Shown one piece after another: positions 11,232 through 24,946 of a stretch of 64,000 bases of DNA. The stretch's first letter is position 1. Each line of letters starts with the position of its first letter. Source of the stretch: Nipponacmea schrenckii (Eukaryota; Mollusca; Gastropoda; Lottiidae); contig CM060199.1 in the NCBI GenBank assembly GCA_030562195.1, positions 42,846,722 through 42,910,721 on the forward strand. The letters are read 5' to 3'. The notes beneath the pieces are model-generated. The model saw nothing but the letters and a program-made list of their open reading frames with translations, did no database searches and was not told the DNA's origin. The position numbers were made by a program, and so were the translations under genes.

Positions 11232-12885
11232 TTGCAGTGCGTTCATCGAACGCACTGCTTTGTTTTCGAAATGTTTTTTTTTTTTTTTTTTTTTTTTTTT
11301 CGAATTTCACATTCGATTATTCTCTAAGAAGGCAACATGCCACAAACTACCTGTTGCTGTCTGCTATTCAAACTGCGTGACTTGTATTTGTTAAATGCAA
11401 AATGACGTCATTTTGGTCAACCGGAAACGAGCTGTGGGCAATAGCGCTATTTTGGTTTTTGCTATTTATTACCTCTAGTTTTCGATTGATTTTGACAGAA
11501 CTTCTTTTGCTAGCTTCTTTAAATTGCTAGCTACATAACTGCAGTTTTAAACTGCTAATTTCATTACTTTTGTAGCTGACTTTTTTCATTTCAATTTTTG
11601 CGTTTTTTTTAACTTCTACAATTTTATTTCAATTCACCCGAAAACTTACAGGTAGATAGACATTTTTAATGCGATCAAAAATTATTTTTCAAATTTTCGA
11701 CATCACTTCCGGATTCGACGTTATTCGCCTGTAAATTTTAAAAATCCACTTCCGGAATTCTTAAGATATTTCAAAAATTCTTTTTGCAATATGCTAGAAA
11801 TAGTTATTCAAAAAAAAAATAAGATGAGAAAATCTGGACCGGAAGCAAAAGATAAGCCGCCATATTGAAATGTCAAACTTTTGTAAAATTCAAAATGGGG
11901 CCTCAGGGGATAAAGCGATTTTTGTTATTTTTTCATATCTAATAACTAGAGTCGATTGCGCAATCATATTTGGGAGCCAATTTTTTTAATTTTGATTTTA
12001 ATTTTCTTTTATTTCCATTTTAATTTTTTGGGTAATGACCAAAACTTCGAAGGCCTGTATTTCGTGACCATGACCTTTGGTGACCCTTTGACCTGAACAC
12101 GATTTATTGCCCTTGATGATATCTATCCACTGATATATTCATTTGTGTTGTCCGATAATTACTTCCCGTTTTATAGACGATTGAAATTTGTGATTTTTAT
12201 TTTTAAAGAGCTCTGTCACGCGAACTTATTTATAAAAAACAAAAATTCATATTGAATCTGTTTACAGTTTATCCTCTCTTTGTAATGATATATAAATCCA
12301 CATGTTTCCATCAAAAGTGCGCTTTTTAGTATTTGAAAATTTTGTATTTTCTTCTCTACTAACTGTGCGTAATTTTCTTTAAATCGAAATGGGGGCTCTG
12401 GAGATGTTCTGATTCGTGTAATTTTGATGCCTATAGAATGTAATATCGATTGCTGAATTATATTTGGAAACCGATTTTTGAATTTTGATTTTGATTTTGA
12501 TATTTATCTGATAGTAATATATAAAAACTTCAAATGGTCGTATATTGTAACCTTGACCTTTGGTGACCTTTCGAGCTGCACAAATGTGATAGCTCTCGAA
12601 AATATCTATCCATTGATATATTATATTTTGATGTACGATGTATACTTTCCGTTTTATCACCATTTGAAAATTGCGAATTTCATTGTTAAAAACTGTTTGT
12701 TGAATTATGCGTTTGGGCGATCTACATGACACGAGTTTCAGCGAACCAATTATGCTTTGAAATAAAACGACTTATACTCTGTAAAATAATGTTAGTGTTC
12801 TACAGATACTTTGTGGGGTAGTTTTAAAGCGTATACCAAAACTGCTACGCACTGCGTCAGAACCTCGCAAAGCCTGGGGATCTAG
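11232..12885 (+). mobile_element. HINE family C, complete (H3, 1.65 kb)
   Basis: It starts TTGCAGTGCGTTC with hairpin GAACGCACTGC and a T tract at about 11275-11300. It ends CGCACTGCGTCAGAACC.. GGGGATCTAG at 12885. It has an ETS-like site (CCGGAAGC variant) 8 nt from a YY1-like GCCGCCATATTG at 11839-11868, and a TGACCT cluster near 12070-12090. Its terminal hairpin is weaker than in family A. There is no coding capacity; the two opposing frames near 12379-12732 are chance openings repeated in its sister copy. Confidence 0.78.
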
Positions 12886-12945
12886 TTGTGGGACTTTGCT
12901 TTCAGCAAAGTCCCAGTTTGTTTTCGAAATGTCTTTTTTTTTTTT
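12886..12945 (+). mobile_element. 5' terminal stub of HINE family B
   Basis: TTGTGGGACTTTGC, loop, GCAAAGTCCCAG, TTTGTTTTCG and a T tract: a family B start cut off inside its T tract where the next family C element begins. Confidence 0.7.
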
Positions 12946-14594
12946 GCAGTGCGTTCATCGAACGCACTGCTTTGTTTTCGAAATGTCTTTTTTTTTTTTT
13001 TTTTTTTTGAATTTTACCCTCGATTGTTTTCGTAGAAGGCAACTTGCCACAAACTACCTGTTGCTATTGCCTATTCAAACTGCGTGACTTGTATTTTATA
13101 AATGTAAAATGACGTCATTAAGAGCAACCGGAAACGAGCTGTGGGCAATGGCGGCTTTTTGATTATTGCTGTTTATTACCTCTATTTATCATCTGATTTT
13201 GACAGAACTTCTTTTGCTAGCTTCTTTTAACTGCTAGCTACATAACTGCAGTTTGAAACTGCTTATTTCATTACTTTTGTAGCTGACTTTTTTTATTTCA
13301 ATTTTTGCGTTTTTTACAACTTCTACAATTTTATTCCGATGCATCCGAAAACTTACAGGTATATTTGACACTATTAATGCAATTAAAATCTATTTTTTAA
13401 ATTTTCGAAATCACTTCCGGTTTTGAAATTATTCGCTTTTAAAATTTAAAAATCAATTTCCGGAATTTTCAAGATATTTCAAATATTCTTTTTGCAATAT
13501 GCTAGAAATAGTCATACAAAAAAAAAAGAAGATGAAAAAATCCGGACCGGAAGCAAATGATAAGCCGCCATATTGAAATGTCAAACTTTTGTAAATTTTA
13601 AAATTCAAATTCAGGGGATAAAGCGATTTTCTTTATTTTTACGTATCTAATGACTACAGTCGATTACGCAACTTTATTTGGGAGCCGATTTTTGAATTTG
13701 GATTTGTATTTTCTTTTATTTCCATTTTAATATTTTTGGTTATGTCAAAAACTTTAAAGGCCCATATTTTGTGACCTTGACCTTTGGTGACCGTGTGACC
13801 TGAACATGATTTATTCTCCTTGATGATATCTATCCACTGATATGTTCATTTGTGTTGTCCGATGATAACTTCCGGTTTTATAGCCGATTGAAATTTGCAA
13901 TTTTTATTTTTAACGAGCTCTGTCACGTGAACTAATTTATAAATAACAAATATTTAAATTGAATCTTATTAGGGTTTATCTGCTCTTTATAATGATATAT
14001 TAAACCAAATATTTCCACCAAAAATGCGCTTTTTAATATTTGGAAATTTTATATTTTCTTCTCTACTTACTGTGCGTAATTTTCTTTAAATCGAAATTGG
14101 GCCTCTGGAGATGCTACGATTCGTGTAATTTTAATGTCTATAGAATGTTATATCGATTCCTGAATTATATTTGGAAACGGATTTTTGAATTTTGATTTTG
14201 ATTTTGATATTTTTACCGAAAGTAATATATAAAAACTTCGAATGGTCGTATATTGTAACCTTGACCTTTTGGTGATCTTGTAAGTTGCACAAATGTGGTA
14301 GCTCTCAAAAAGATCTATCCATTGATATATTATATTTTGATGTACGATGTATACTTTCCGTTTTATCACCATTTGAAAATTGCGAATTTCATCGTTAAAA
14401 ACTGTTTGTTGAATTATGCGTTTGGGCGATCTACATGACACTAGTTTCAGCGAACCAATTATGCTTTAAAATAAAACGACTTATACTCTGTAAAATAATG
14501 TTAGTGTTCTACAGATACTTTGTGGGTTAGTTTTTAAGCGTATATCAAAACTGCTACGCACTGCGTCAGAACCTCGCGAAGCCTGGGGATCTAG
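12946..14594 (+). mobile_element. HINE family C, complete (H4, 1.65 kb)
   Basis: A close sister of the preceding family C copy, with the same hairpin start (GCAGTGCGTTC..GAACGCACTGC), the same internal order, and a 3' end of CACTGCGTCAGAACC.. GGGGATCTAG. The ETS-like/YY1-like composite lies near 13548-13576. It is joined head to tail with its neighbours and has no coding capacity. Confidence 0.78.
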
Positions 14595-14636
14595 TTTTTT
14601 TTTGTGGTTTGTTTTCGGTTTGTCTTTTTTTTTTTT
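14595..14636 (+). mobile_element. Degenerate 5' stub and T tract
   Basis: Nine T, then GTGGTTTGTTTTCGGTTTGTC and another T tract. It looks like the remains of a family B 5' end whose hairpin is mostly lost. The leading T run may be the remainder of the T tract that received the preceding element. Confidence 0.45.
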
Positions 14637-17600
14637 GCAGTGCGTTCATCGAACGCACTGCTTTGTTTTCGAAATGTTTTTTTTTTTTTTTTTTTTTTTC
14701 GAATTCTTCCCATCACGCCCAGCCAAAACTACAAGTGCTACATGAAAACTGTTAACAATTCTTTTGAAAAACCCGCGAAAGTAAATAATATGAATGTATT
14801 TTGACGCCATTTTGTCCAACCGGAAATGACGTACAGGGCTATGTCTAATTTTAGGTTTTTTCTTATTTGCGACGCTAGTTTTTAATCAATTTCGATAGCG
14901 TTTTTATTTTTATTTCTTTTAATCTTTTTTTACAAGATAGCTTTTTCAAACTTTTAGAATTTTGAACTTTGTCGCTGACTTTTTTAATTTTAATTTTTGC
15001 GGTTTTCTCAACTTCTACAATTTTATTTCGATCGATCTGAAAATTTACAGATATATAGACATTTTGATTGCGAACTATAATTAATTTTCAAAATTTCGAT
15101 ATCACTTCCGGTTTTGATGTTATTTGCTTTTAAAGTTGAACTTTGCACTTCCGGAATAATGAAGATATTTGAAAAATTTCTTTTGCAATTAGCTACAATT
15201 GTCTATTTAATGATGCTAAATTAAGAAAATCTGAACCGGAAGTAACGGATCAACCGCCATCTTGATATGACTAACTATTGTAAAACTCAAAATGGGGCCT
15301 CAGGGTTAAATCTAATTTGCATAAATTTAGGTTTTCTAAAAACATCCATCGATTGGGCAAAAAAGTATGGGAAGGGATTTTTGAATTTCGCTTTTGCTTT
15401 TCTTTTATTTCCGGTTGAAATTTTCCAGTAATTGTCAAAACTTTCAAGGTTCATATTTCGCGACCTTGACATTTGGTGACCTTTTGACCTGAACAAAAGT
15501 TGTTTCCCCTGATTATATCTATCCAATGGTATCTTCACTTTTGTTGTTCGATGTTCACTTCCGGTTTTGCAGTCAATTGAAAATCACGAATTTTTACTTT
15601 AAAGAGCTCTATCACGTGACCTAATTTACATGGGACAGAATTTCTTACATATTCCTTTTACACTTAATCTCATCTTTCCATTAATATATCACACTTGGTA
15701 TTTTAATCAAAATTGCGCGTTTAAAAATTTCAAAATTTTGTAATTTCTTCTATACTAACTATGCGTGTTTTTCTTTAAATCGAAATAAGGTCTCAGGGGA
15801 TAATTCGATTTGTGTTATTTTGATGTGTATAGAATATATAACCGATTGCCGAAATATATATGGAAACCGATTTTTGAATTTTGATTTTGATTTTGATTTT
15901 TTTACGATTAAAATTTTTAAAAACTTTGAAGGGTCGTATATTGTGACGTTGACCTTTGGCGAATTTTTGACCTGTACAAATGTGATAGCACTCGCGAAGT
16001 TCTATCCAATGATATATAAAGCTTTATTGTAAGATGTATACTTCCGCTTTTATCGCTATTTGAAAATTGCGAATTTTGTCTATAAAATAATCTGTTAAAT
16101 GTGTGTTGCATTTTCAGCGATTTGAATTTATTTTTTGGTTAAATCGTTCTACATCCAGTTAAAATGATTCAAAGTTATCACATATGTTAAATAAATGGAA
16201 TTGTGGTTTATTTCCTGTCGTGGGTGATGTATTCATAGAATATTTGGAACGAAATTACAACCTTTAGAATTTTAAATTTTATCCCTTATGCAACAATAAT
16301 ATCCAGTTGAGAGGAATAGTGGTCTAAGGGATGGAACACTATTCAATATAAATTTTAATATATTAAGCCGCGCTATTTATCTGGTGTCTTAGATTAAACG
16401 AGCCTCTATCCATTTTTTATTTTGATTTTAATTTATAATCTATCTTAATTGATGATGAGGGCTAATGATGGGGAGAGGCAAAGAGGGGGGAAAGGGGGAT
16501 ATCGGAGTGTTTATTATGAAATCCAAATCCATTTATAATGCATTTTTAATGCACCTTTTCTGTAAAGATCGCCTTTGATGACATTTTTGACCAGAAAACA
16601 TTCGATAACTTTCGACAAAATCTATCCAATGATATATTTATGTTTGTTGTACTATGTATACTTCGGCTTTTATCGTCATTTGCAAATTGTCAAATTTTAT
16701 CTATAAAAGAAATCTTAAATGCTTTTCGTTTTTGCAATCTACAAGATATGAGATTCGGCTAATGATCTAAGGTGCGCAACTCTTTGCAATATGCCCTTTA
16801 AGATGTAAAAGCGTGCTATTTTTTTTTTCAATTCTCTATATATTAAATATTGGGGCAAAAATACGATTTCATTATTAAAGGTGAATGATTAAATATTACT
16901 TTATATGGAATTCCATTTTTAAAAAAAAAATGTAAAAAAAAAAATAATAAGTCCTACTGTACAAAAAAAGATTGTATTGTCTACTCCTCGCCCGAAACAA
17001 CTTGCTCTGCCACTATTCCGTCTATTCCCTCTATGCGATGGTTTTAATTTTGTTTGCACCTAATATTTTTAGCACACATGGAACGTGAACGTGTCATGAA
17101 CCAATCGTGGAGAATCACCAATCGAGCACGCCGTACAAGGTCGATTAGTCTTAATGTGATTCTGCATGCTGAAGTGAAAATTACGCTATTACGAGAAAAG
17201 TTTGAATGTTAACCTATCATAACTATCATCATCTTTGTTCTTTACAGTTTTAAGGAATTTGGAACATAGCAAAATGTGATCTCTTATGTATGTTTATCAT
17301 AGCTGGTCGAAATAGTATAATTAATGTGAGGAGATGACCGGGGGTCGATTCGACTAAAATTCGTGAATTTTCGACCGGAAGACAAAACTTTTATTGAAAA
17401 CTATCTTCAATTTGGCAAAGTGAATTTCGAAGAACTTTTTAAAGTTTTCCAGATTATTTTGGATTGCCTTTAACCTTTTTGTCGGTAAGTTTTATTTCTA
17501 CTCCTTAATAAGGTGTTTCAGAGAACACGTGCAGATAAGCTTATCCTTACTGTAAACAATAATGAATAAAAAACACTCTATGACCCCGAGCCCTGAGCCG

Positions 17601-18191
17601 AGGACACAAAATTTTTAATATTTATACAAGAAATTGGTATGTATTCTTATCGGAGTGGATATTTAGACGTTAACTAGTCTTTTCTTTTAACACTTATCTT
17701 TAGAGAAGGGCGTATCAAATACCGTACGCTTATTATACGCCCACACATCAATGTGGGTGTATATTCTCCTCGCCTCTCTTTTCTATGAGTCATTGCTCTT
17801 GTTCTGCAATTCTTTGTGTATACGATAGAGAGCTGGCTTTTGTATGGATTTTGACGAAACTTGTGAGTTTTTGATATAAGCCAAGGATGAACCCTATTGA
17901 AAATCAGACCAATTCAAATATATTTAATGATTTATTGCCCTTGTTCTTAGATATTTTGTGGACAAGATAGAGAGGTTTTCTTGATGAATTTTTTGTGAGT
18001 GTTCCCTAATCAACAATTGATGAGTTTTAATTTAAAATCAATAAGTATCTTTCTTTTATTGATAATTCTTGTCAACCCCTAGACAAATTTACTATCATTA
18101 TAAATTACGATGGTCATCTCAATTTTTTTGAATTTTAAGAAGTGATTTAATTTTATAGATTAGACTTAAAGATTTTGTTATTTATTGGGGT

Positions 18192-18885
18192 GTAAACATA
18201 GCTTACTGATTAAAAATTGGTGTCATTAGTACATAAACAACAATACCTGTCTCTGATTTATTGTATATTCACCTCTTACAATTTCATTTCAGTGTTTGAA
18301 AGAATTAGTTATCTTTTGGTATATTGTTCTACTTAAGATATGTATTGCTACAGCTGAACATCTTCATTTTATCTTGTTGAACATTTTCTTCATATTTTTT
18401 TGGTAAGTAAAAAGTTTCCTTCAATTATTTACAATTTCATTTCAGTGTTTGAATATTTAGAAACCTGTTGCATATTACTGTACTTAAGACATTTATTGTT
18501 ACTACTAAGCAGTTACTCTTTCAGTAAGTTCAGTGTTTTCTTCTCATTCAGCAGTTAGTATTATATTTGTTACAGATTATGTTTTTATTGTTTTTGGTTG
18601 CCTGTGATGAATTGATTTTACACTTGCACCATATTTACGTCTCACTTTTAGGAATGTAAACATAGCTTACTGATTAAAAATTGGTGTCATTACTACATAA
18701 ACAACAATACCTGTCTCTGCTTTATTCTATATTCACCTCTTACAATTTCATTTCAGTGTTTGAAAGAATTAGTTATCTTTTGGTATAGTGTTGTACTTAA
18801 GATATGTATTGCTACAGCTGAACATCTTCATTTTATCTTGTTGAATATTTTCTTCATATTGTTTTGGTAAGTAAAAAGTTTCTTT
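18192..18885 (+). repeat. Tandem duplication (464-bp period) carrying a 110-nt exon-like block
   Basis: Sequence from 18192 recurs from 18656, starting GTAAACATAGCTTACTG in both. Each copy holds a block that follows TTTCATTTCAG and precedes GTAAGT: 18293-18402 and 18757-18866, both exactly 110 nt. The 78-nt block at 18446-18523 also recurs at 19483 onwards, where the donor GTAAGT has become GTTAGT. Confidence 0.7.
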
Positions 18886-19617
18886 TTTTTGGTGGTTCTG
18901 GTTGCTTTGGATGTTAACATGCCCTTAATATCATTTGTAGTTTTTGGAAGAAACCCATTGAAATTCATTGAAATTTGTTTAAATAATTACCTTTCAAGAC
19001 TTGTGGACACAAGTGTTTTTACAAAGGTTAATGCAACCTGATTGTGGATATCAGAATAATAGGGTCGCTGCTCAAGTTTAGCCATTGATACATTTTTTTT
19101 TTAAATTTCCATCTAAGTTTGTGTTTAGTGAATGAATGAATGTTAATGGTTACTGAAAGAAAACAAATCGTTGTAGATGATACAAATTTAATTTTAAGAA
19201 AAGCATTTGTAATTTTATATAACTTATGGCTATTAGTTTACTACTTCAATTCCTTTTCAGTGTTTGTAATATCTAGTAATTCTTCGGGAGATTACTACAC
19301 CAGATCCCTTTTTCATTTAATCTGTGAAATATTTTCTTCGAATTTTCTGGTAGGTAATACATTTGAAATTATTTCTGTACTTCTGTTGGTTTGGACGAAC
19401 AAATCCTAAATGTTACTGAAAATAAAAAACTCTTGGTATTTCTATTTCTGAGGCTCACTAGTTTACTACAATTTCATTTCAGTGTTTGAATATTTAGAAA
19501 CCTGTTGCATATTACTGTACTTAAGACATTTATTGTTACTACTAAGCAGTAACTCTTTCAGTTAGTTCAGTGTTTTCTTCTCATTCAGCAGTTAGCATTA
19601 TATTTGTTACAGATTAT

Positions 19618-21682
19618 TGTGGGACTTTGCTACCGCAAAGTCCCAGTTTGTTTTCGGTTTGTCAATTCTTTTTTTTTTTTTTTTTTTTTTTTCGAAATTT
19701 ACACACCTCACACAGCCTAGGCTACAATAGTTGCAATTTTTTCGCAACTTCTCTAGACCTTCTGTAGTGGCGACGTTTCTAATGAATATAAATTGGAACA
19801 TTTTTGCAAAACCGGAAGTGCTGCGTTGCAACAAACCTAAAAAATAGCAAATTGGCTCTAGCTGTCGCAATTTTTGATCGATTTTCTTCGGGTTTTCATT
19901 TTTGAAATCTGCAAGTAACTTCTGATCAAATAGCAGTTCAAAAATTTCAATTTTCAAAGATTCGTAGCACACAATTTTTTGCCGTATTTTGCAATTTTTT
20001 GCAACTTTTTTGTTTTTAGTGTGATCGATCTGAAAAAAATTGAGCATAAGAAGCCCATGAAACTATTTTCAAAAAGTAGGTCAAAATTTTTGCGTCACTT
20101 CCGGTTTTTGCGAAAAATGGAGTTTTACGTCATGTTGAATAACTTTCGGTTCTTATTAATGTATGACATTCAAACTTGTATCATTGGGTAGCCATTAGCC
20201 ATACAAAAAAACGAAGATAATAAAATCAAGGCCGCATGCGCAACTTTCGCCGCCATTTTGATTTTCCTGAAAGTGGCCGATTTTTATTCAGAAATTATGG
20301 CTGGTCCGATCTTGATAATTTTGGTGTCAAATGAAAGAACACAAAAATTGTAGCCAAAACTGGGAAGCCGATTTTTGAATTTCGATTTTGCTTTTTTGCA
20401 ACTTCCGGTTGAATTTTTTCAAATTTTAAAAGCTTATTTCTCGTGACCTTGACCTTTGGTGACCGTGACCTTTAGTAGGTCAAAGGTCATTGACCTTGGC
20501 TATCAGTTGATACTTTGACCTTTGACCTCCGACGTCTACTTCCGGTTTTATAGCAAAATTCGCAACTTTGGGCTGCTCTAGAGCGTGACCTAATTAATTT
20601 AGAGTGTTAATTTTTTCAGATTCTTAAGTTGTTTTTTGTCCTCTTTCCAATGATATATAACAAAAGTTTGTAAAATGAAAATTGAAGTTTTTGATTTTTG
20701 AATATAACAAGTACATTTTGTCGTGTTTACGTTTTTTTGAAATGTGTATGTGTATATTGCGTGATCTATTGGATGTACAAACTTCAAATTTGTACCGTGA
20801 ATAAACATTTTGAATGTGATTGGATTCACAATTGAAAAAGTGAGATGGGCGTGGCATATCCGGGTAAATTTCGAATTTACACTTTTCATAGGTCAGCGAA
20901 TTATGTCTGTAGGAAAAAGCGTTTTTTTAAAAAAGTACTTTGCACACAGATATCTCATTGCTTTGGCCAGTTCATCCAAGAAAATCAGATGATTCGGCCT
21001 GTTTGTTGCAATTTCTCGGCAATAGCAAACCGGTTGATTTTTTTCTAATTTTGGAAGCTTATTTCTCGTGACCTTGACCTTTGGTGACTTTGACCTTTAG
21101 TAGGTAAAATGTCATTGACCTTGTTTATCAGTTAATACTTTAACATTTGACCTCCGACGTCCACTTACGGTTTTATAGCTGCCCGAAAACAGCAAAATTC
21201 ACAACTTTGGACTGCTCTAGAGCGTGACCAAATTAATTTAGAGGGTTTTTTTTTCAGATTCTTAAGGCGCTTTTTGTCCACTTTCCAGCAATGAATAACA
21301 AAAGTTTTTAAAATGAAAATTTAATTTTTGCACTTTTAAAATTAAAGTACATTTTGCTTTATTGAAATGTATTTGTGCATATCTCGTGATCTATTAGATG
21401 TTCAAGCTTCAAATTTGTACCGTTAATATACATTTCAAATGTGATTAGATTTACGCCAAAATAATTGAGATGGGCGTGGCACATCCGGGTAAACTTAAAA
21501 TTTTTCATTTATATCGGTCAGCGCTCTACGTCTGTAGGAAATAACGTTTTTCAAAAAGGTACTTTGCACACAGATACCTCGTTGCTTTGGCCAGTTTCTC
21601 CCAGAAAATCAAATGTTTCGGGCTGTTTGTTGCAATTTTGCAACGCTAGCAAAGTCCCACTCTGTGCCACGTGTGGCTCTAG
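19618..21682 (+). mobile_element. HINE family B nested in the left Helentron (2,065 bp)
   Basis: It starts TGTGGGACTTTGC with hairpin partner GCAAAGTCCCA and a T tract. It ends GCAAAGTCCCACTCTGTGCC with hairpin GCCAC-GT-GTGGC and TCTAG. The unoccupied site survives in a duplicate of the host sequence at 18571-18590 (TACAGATTAT/GTTTTTATTG). Inside is a direct repeat of about 625 bp (from 20431 and from 21056), each unit starting with the TGACCT half-site cluster. The usual ETS site next to the YY1-like GCCGCCATTTTG has been replaced by GCATGCGCA. No coding capacity. Confidence 0.88.
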
Positions 21683-22773
21683 TGTTTTATTGTTTTTGGT
21701 TGCCGGTGATGAATTGATTTTACACTTACTCCATATTTACGTCTCACCAATTTGTATAACATTATACCAAAAAAGCAAGAAAAATAAATATATATAAATA
21801 AAGATATTTAAAAAAAAAATGCAATTAAATAAAGGAATTATAAAAAACTGTTAAAAATTGATCACACCACCACAATAATAAAAATCAGTAACCGGTATAA
21901 GCTTGTGAATAAAAATGAATTAACACATTAACAGTAAAAGGGATTAAATATTTGAATAGAAATATACAAAAACTGTTTTCTTATATTAAGAATATGATAG
22001 TTGGCTTGGTGCTCTTCTTGAACATTTGTATGAAAAAATCAAATAGTTCTGAGTGTATATGTTAATATAAAGGACAATAAAGAAAACAATGCTATTCATC
22101 TTCAATACAATTTTTTGTTAAACAGAATCGCATTTTTAATTCCAAACCTGCCGGTATCTATTTAAAAAGAGGCTACGCCAATTCTAAATTTAGCACATCT
22201 GTGTATTTTGTATTATACAAAACGTATGCTTCCAACTCATGCTTATGCTTTAATTGTCTATAGGTACAAAGCTTATATATGCCCACTTTTACGTTTTGCA
22301 TTGTTACGTTGGAGATCATTGTGTCATCTTTTAAAATATCTAATGACATTAAATTCAAATATATTGTATACCTAATTTTAACAGTTTAACTAACGATCTT
22401 CCGTTATCCTCCAATAACTATTTCTAATAGACCTATTTCATTTAGATATATCTGAACCCTTATTTGGCCTGTTGTTATATTAAGAGTCTTTGCCATCTGC
22501 CCTTTGAAAAATTAATGTTACTGATAAGCTCCTTGGAGATATTTGTACATATACTGCCTTATAACAGCAGACCATTGTCTGATATGTATAGGTATATCTT
22601 CATTCACACGCCCGTTTGCTACATATTTGCCTGGAAGGAACGTTAACTTGTCATCAACCATCACCTCCTAAAACACTTGTATTGGCGGTTACTGAAACCT
22701 GGGCTCTTGAGGCTTAGAAACATGTAACATATAGCCGGACTTTATAACGAGTTAATCTGGGAATCTGTCTTGT

Positions 22774-22804
22774 ATTAATAATAATAATAATAATAATAAT
22801 AATT
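22774..22804. repeat. (AAT)n microsatellite
   Basis: About ten uninterrupted TAA/AAT units. The corresponding part of the right Helentron (near 56830) lacks it, so it arose in the left copy. Confidence 0.9.
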
Positions 22805-24946
22805 TATTTTAGAGTGCCTACAATCCACCCAAGTGGATCCGTTTGTTCAGGATAAATTCACATCTAACTTATTGTTGCTCAATACTTATTGGACCTTTCC
22901 TGAACTATTTTTCCCACATTTCATTTCAGGTTTGAAGAGCAATATTAGAGTTTTTTAGAGCAGTTTTTTTATTTATTTTATTGAAAATCTGCCACCCATT
23001 CATTGGTAAGTAAGAATCTGTTCCAGAAATCATTGTGAACATTTGATTGCACCTGAAACTATTTTTAAATGGAATCATATCCGGACACGTGAACTACTTT
23101 CTGTGTGTAATGTAAGAACCATACAGAATTAAATTTCGTGTGCATTTAATTGTTAAAATCTAAAAATTTAGCAGTTACTTTTGAATTGTTGGTATTGTTT
23201 CAGATAAACTATGTCATAGTGATAGAGAATTCTGAAATTTAAAAACAATTTATAGGAGTGCATGGCCTTTGAAGTTTTTTACCTGTGAATCTAGTATACA
23301 AAAGTTTATATTGTCAATATTATCTTTAAGATCCATTCATCATTGTTATACTTTTTATTTCAGGGGTGATTTCTTCATTTTGTGTATGTATCATAATTTA
23401 ATATAATTATTCATTAAATAGAACTATTTTATCAAATTTGTATCAAATAAAAATTTAAGATATTTTTTTCTTTAAGAGGTGTATATGTGTATTAATGCCA
23501 TTTCTGATAATCATTATTTTATATTATAAAATAAAATTGTATTGCTTGGACATAAATCAATGAAACTTTTATAAACTGAAGATTCAAACATTAATAAGTT
23601 AAAAGATAATATATAGAGGAAACCATTTGTGAATTTAAGTTTAATCATTTAAATACCAATGTATAAATAAGTAAATTAGTGGATAGCAGTAATTAAAGAA
23701 ATCATATTTTATCTATTTTGTTTGTGAAATTATTAAAACAATGTATGATTGTGGTGTTATTCTTAACAAGGGATTATGCACAATGAAAATTAAATTGTAG
23801 ATGAATTTGAATTGATATGACAGAAATGAAAAAAAAACTAATCTGGGATTGATAAGCTTGAGTCATCACAGCTTATTCACCAAACTTTGTCCTTGCATTA
23901 ATGATTTACCAAGAAACTAGTACAGGAGTACTGGGTGAAAAGACGTTTTCATTCTGCACTTTATTGTTCCCAACTTTGTGTCTTGAAGATACAGGCTTTT
24001 TTCCCCCGACATGAGCATATATGGCAGCTAAGATGATCTCGTCCCACCCATCTGACAATGTATGATGAAGGCTAAAACGTAAACAAAATCTTCTGATTTT
24101 AAAAGGGATAAATATCCCTTGTATTACCGTCTTCATTAGTCCCTCCGTTATAATTTCTTTCATTCAATTGACATAACTTCCTGTGAGAGTGAGACGCCTG
24201 ATCAAATTACGATTTTTATGAAAATGTTGCAACGGGCATTCATTCAGACACTGCCACGCAATTCATATTAATTTCAAGAAATTATTTTATTGTATATTTC
24301 AAAGAAATCTCTGAAAACACTATTTTTCTCTGGGAATTTTGTCTGTTATTTGTTTCAGACTTGTCAGTTGATTTTAACATCGAAACATTGCAACCTTTTG
24401 CATATAAAGAACTTAGAAGCTTTTTGTAAATTTTTATAAATAATTTCAGAAAAGTCAGGAATCGATTTTTAACCATACTTTTTACTGCTTTCAATGTGTA
24501 AGCTTACATATTCTTTTTTCCACGAATCAACAATATTTGGCATTTGAATCTAAATTGTGGGAATTAAATAAGTAGATAAATTGATTGAAATTAATTACTG
24601 CTATCCATTAAAGTAATGTGTAAATGTTAAAGCTAATCAAAGATATTGCATTTTAGTAAATGTGTTTGTTGCACGATGCCGTTTTGTTTTTATTCCTGGT
24701 AACTTAAACGTAAACGGCGAAATTACTTGTAGATTGTGATTGAACATTCCGTTTTGGTTATATTTCAGATGGATTAAAATAAGAAAATTTGGTATAAGGT
24801 TTTATTCATAACCACCCATTTTTTTTTTCTTCAAGGTGTTGTTAACCGTGTCATAAAATTTTTTTTCAAGATGTTGGCCTTTTTAAATATTTAGTTTTTA
24901 TTCCAGGTAAAATAAACCAGGCATTACTTTTCTTTTCATTCCAGAT

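Larger units (their letters stand above)
17290..24945 (+). other. Long leader of left Helentron with exon-like modules
   Basis: No protein-coding gene is seen. The segment is collinear, in reverse, with about 54343-59860 of the right copy, so it belongs to the element. Repeated blocks begin after TTTCATTTCAG and end before GTAAGT, as spliced exons would: 18293-18402, 18446-18523, 18757-18866, 19261-19349 and 22930-23005, with acceptor-like ends at 23363, 24768 and 24945. A donor-like GGTAAG follows the conserved block at 17340-17485. This suggests a multi-exon untranslated leader leading to the Rep/helicase frame. It also contains a nested HINE (19618-21682) and an AAT microsatellite. Confidence 0.5.

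Noticed and set aside
12379..12732. 117-codon frame on the - strand, similar to one at 14148-14441
   Set aside because: Similarity simply reflects two copies of the same HINE; the frame lengths differ and no domain is visible.
20431..21643. Possible CRISPR-like or satellite array (repeated TGACCT blocks)
   Set aside because: It is a simple two-unit direct repeat of about 625 bp that is part of every family B HINE; there are no regular short repeats with unique spacers.
23906..24163. 85-codon open frame on the - strand in the left leader
   Set aside because: The collinear segment of the right copy (about 55310-55560) breaks the frame by indels, so it is not conserved as protein.
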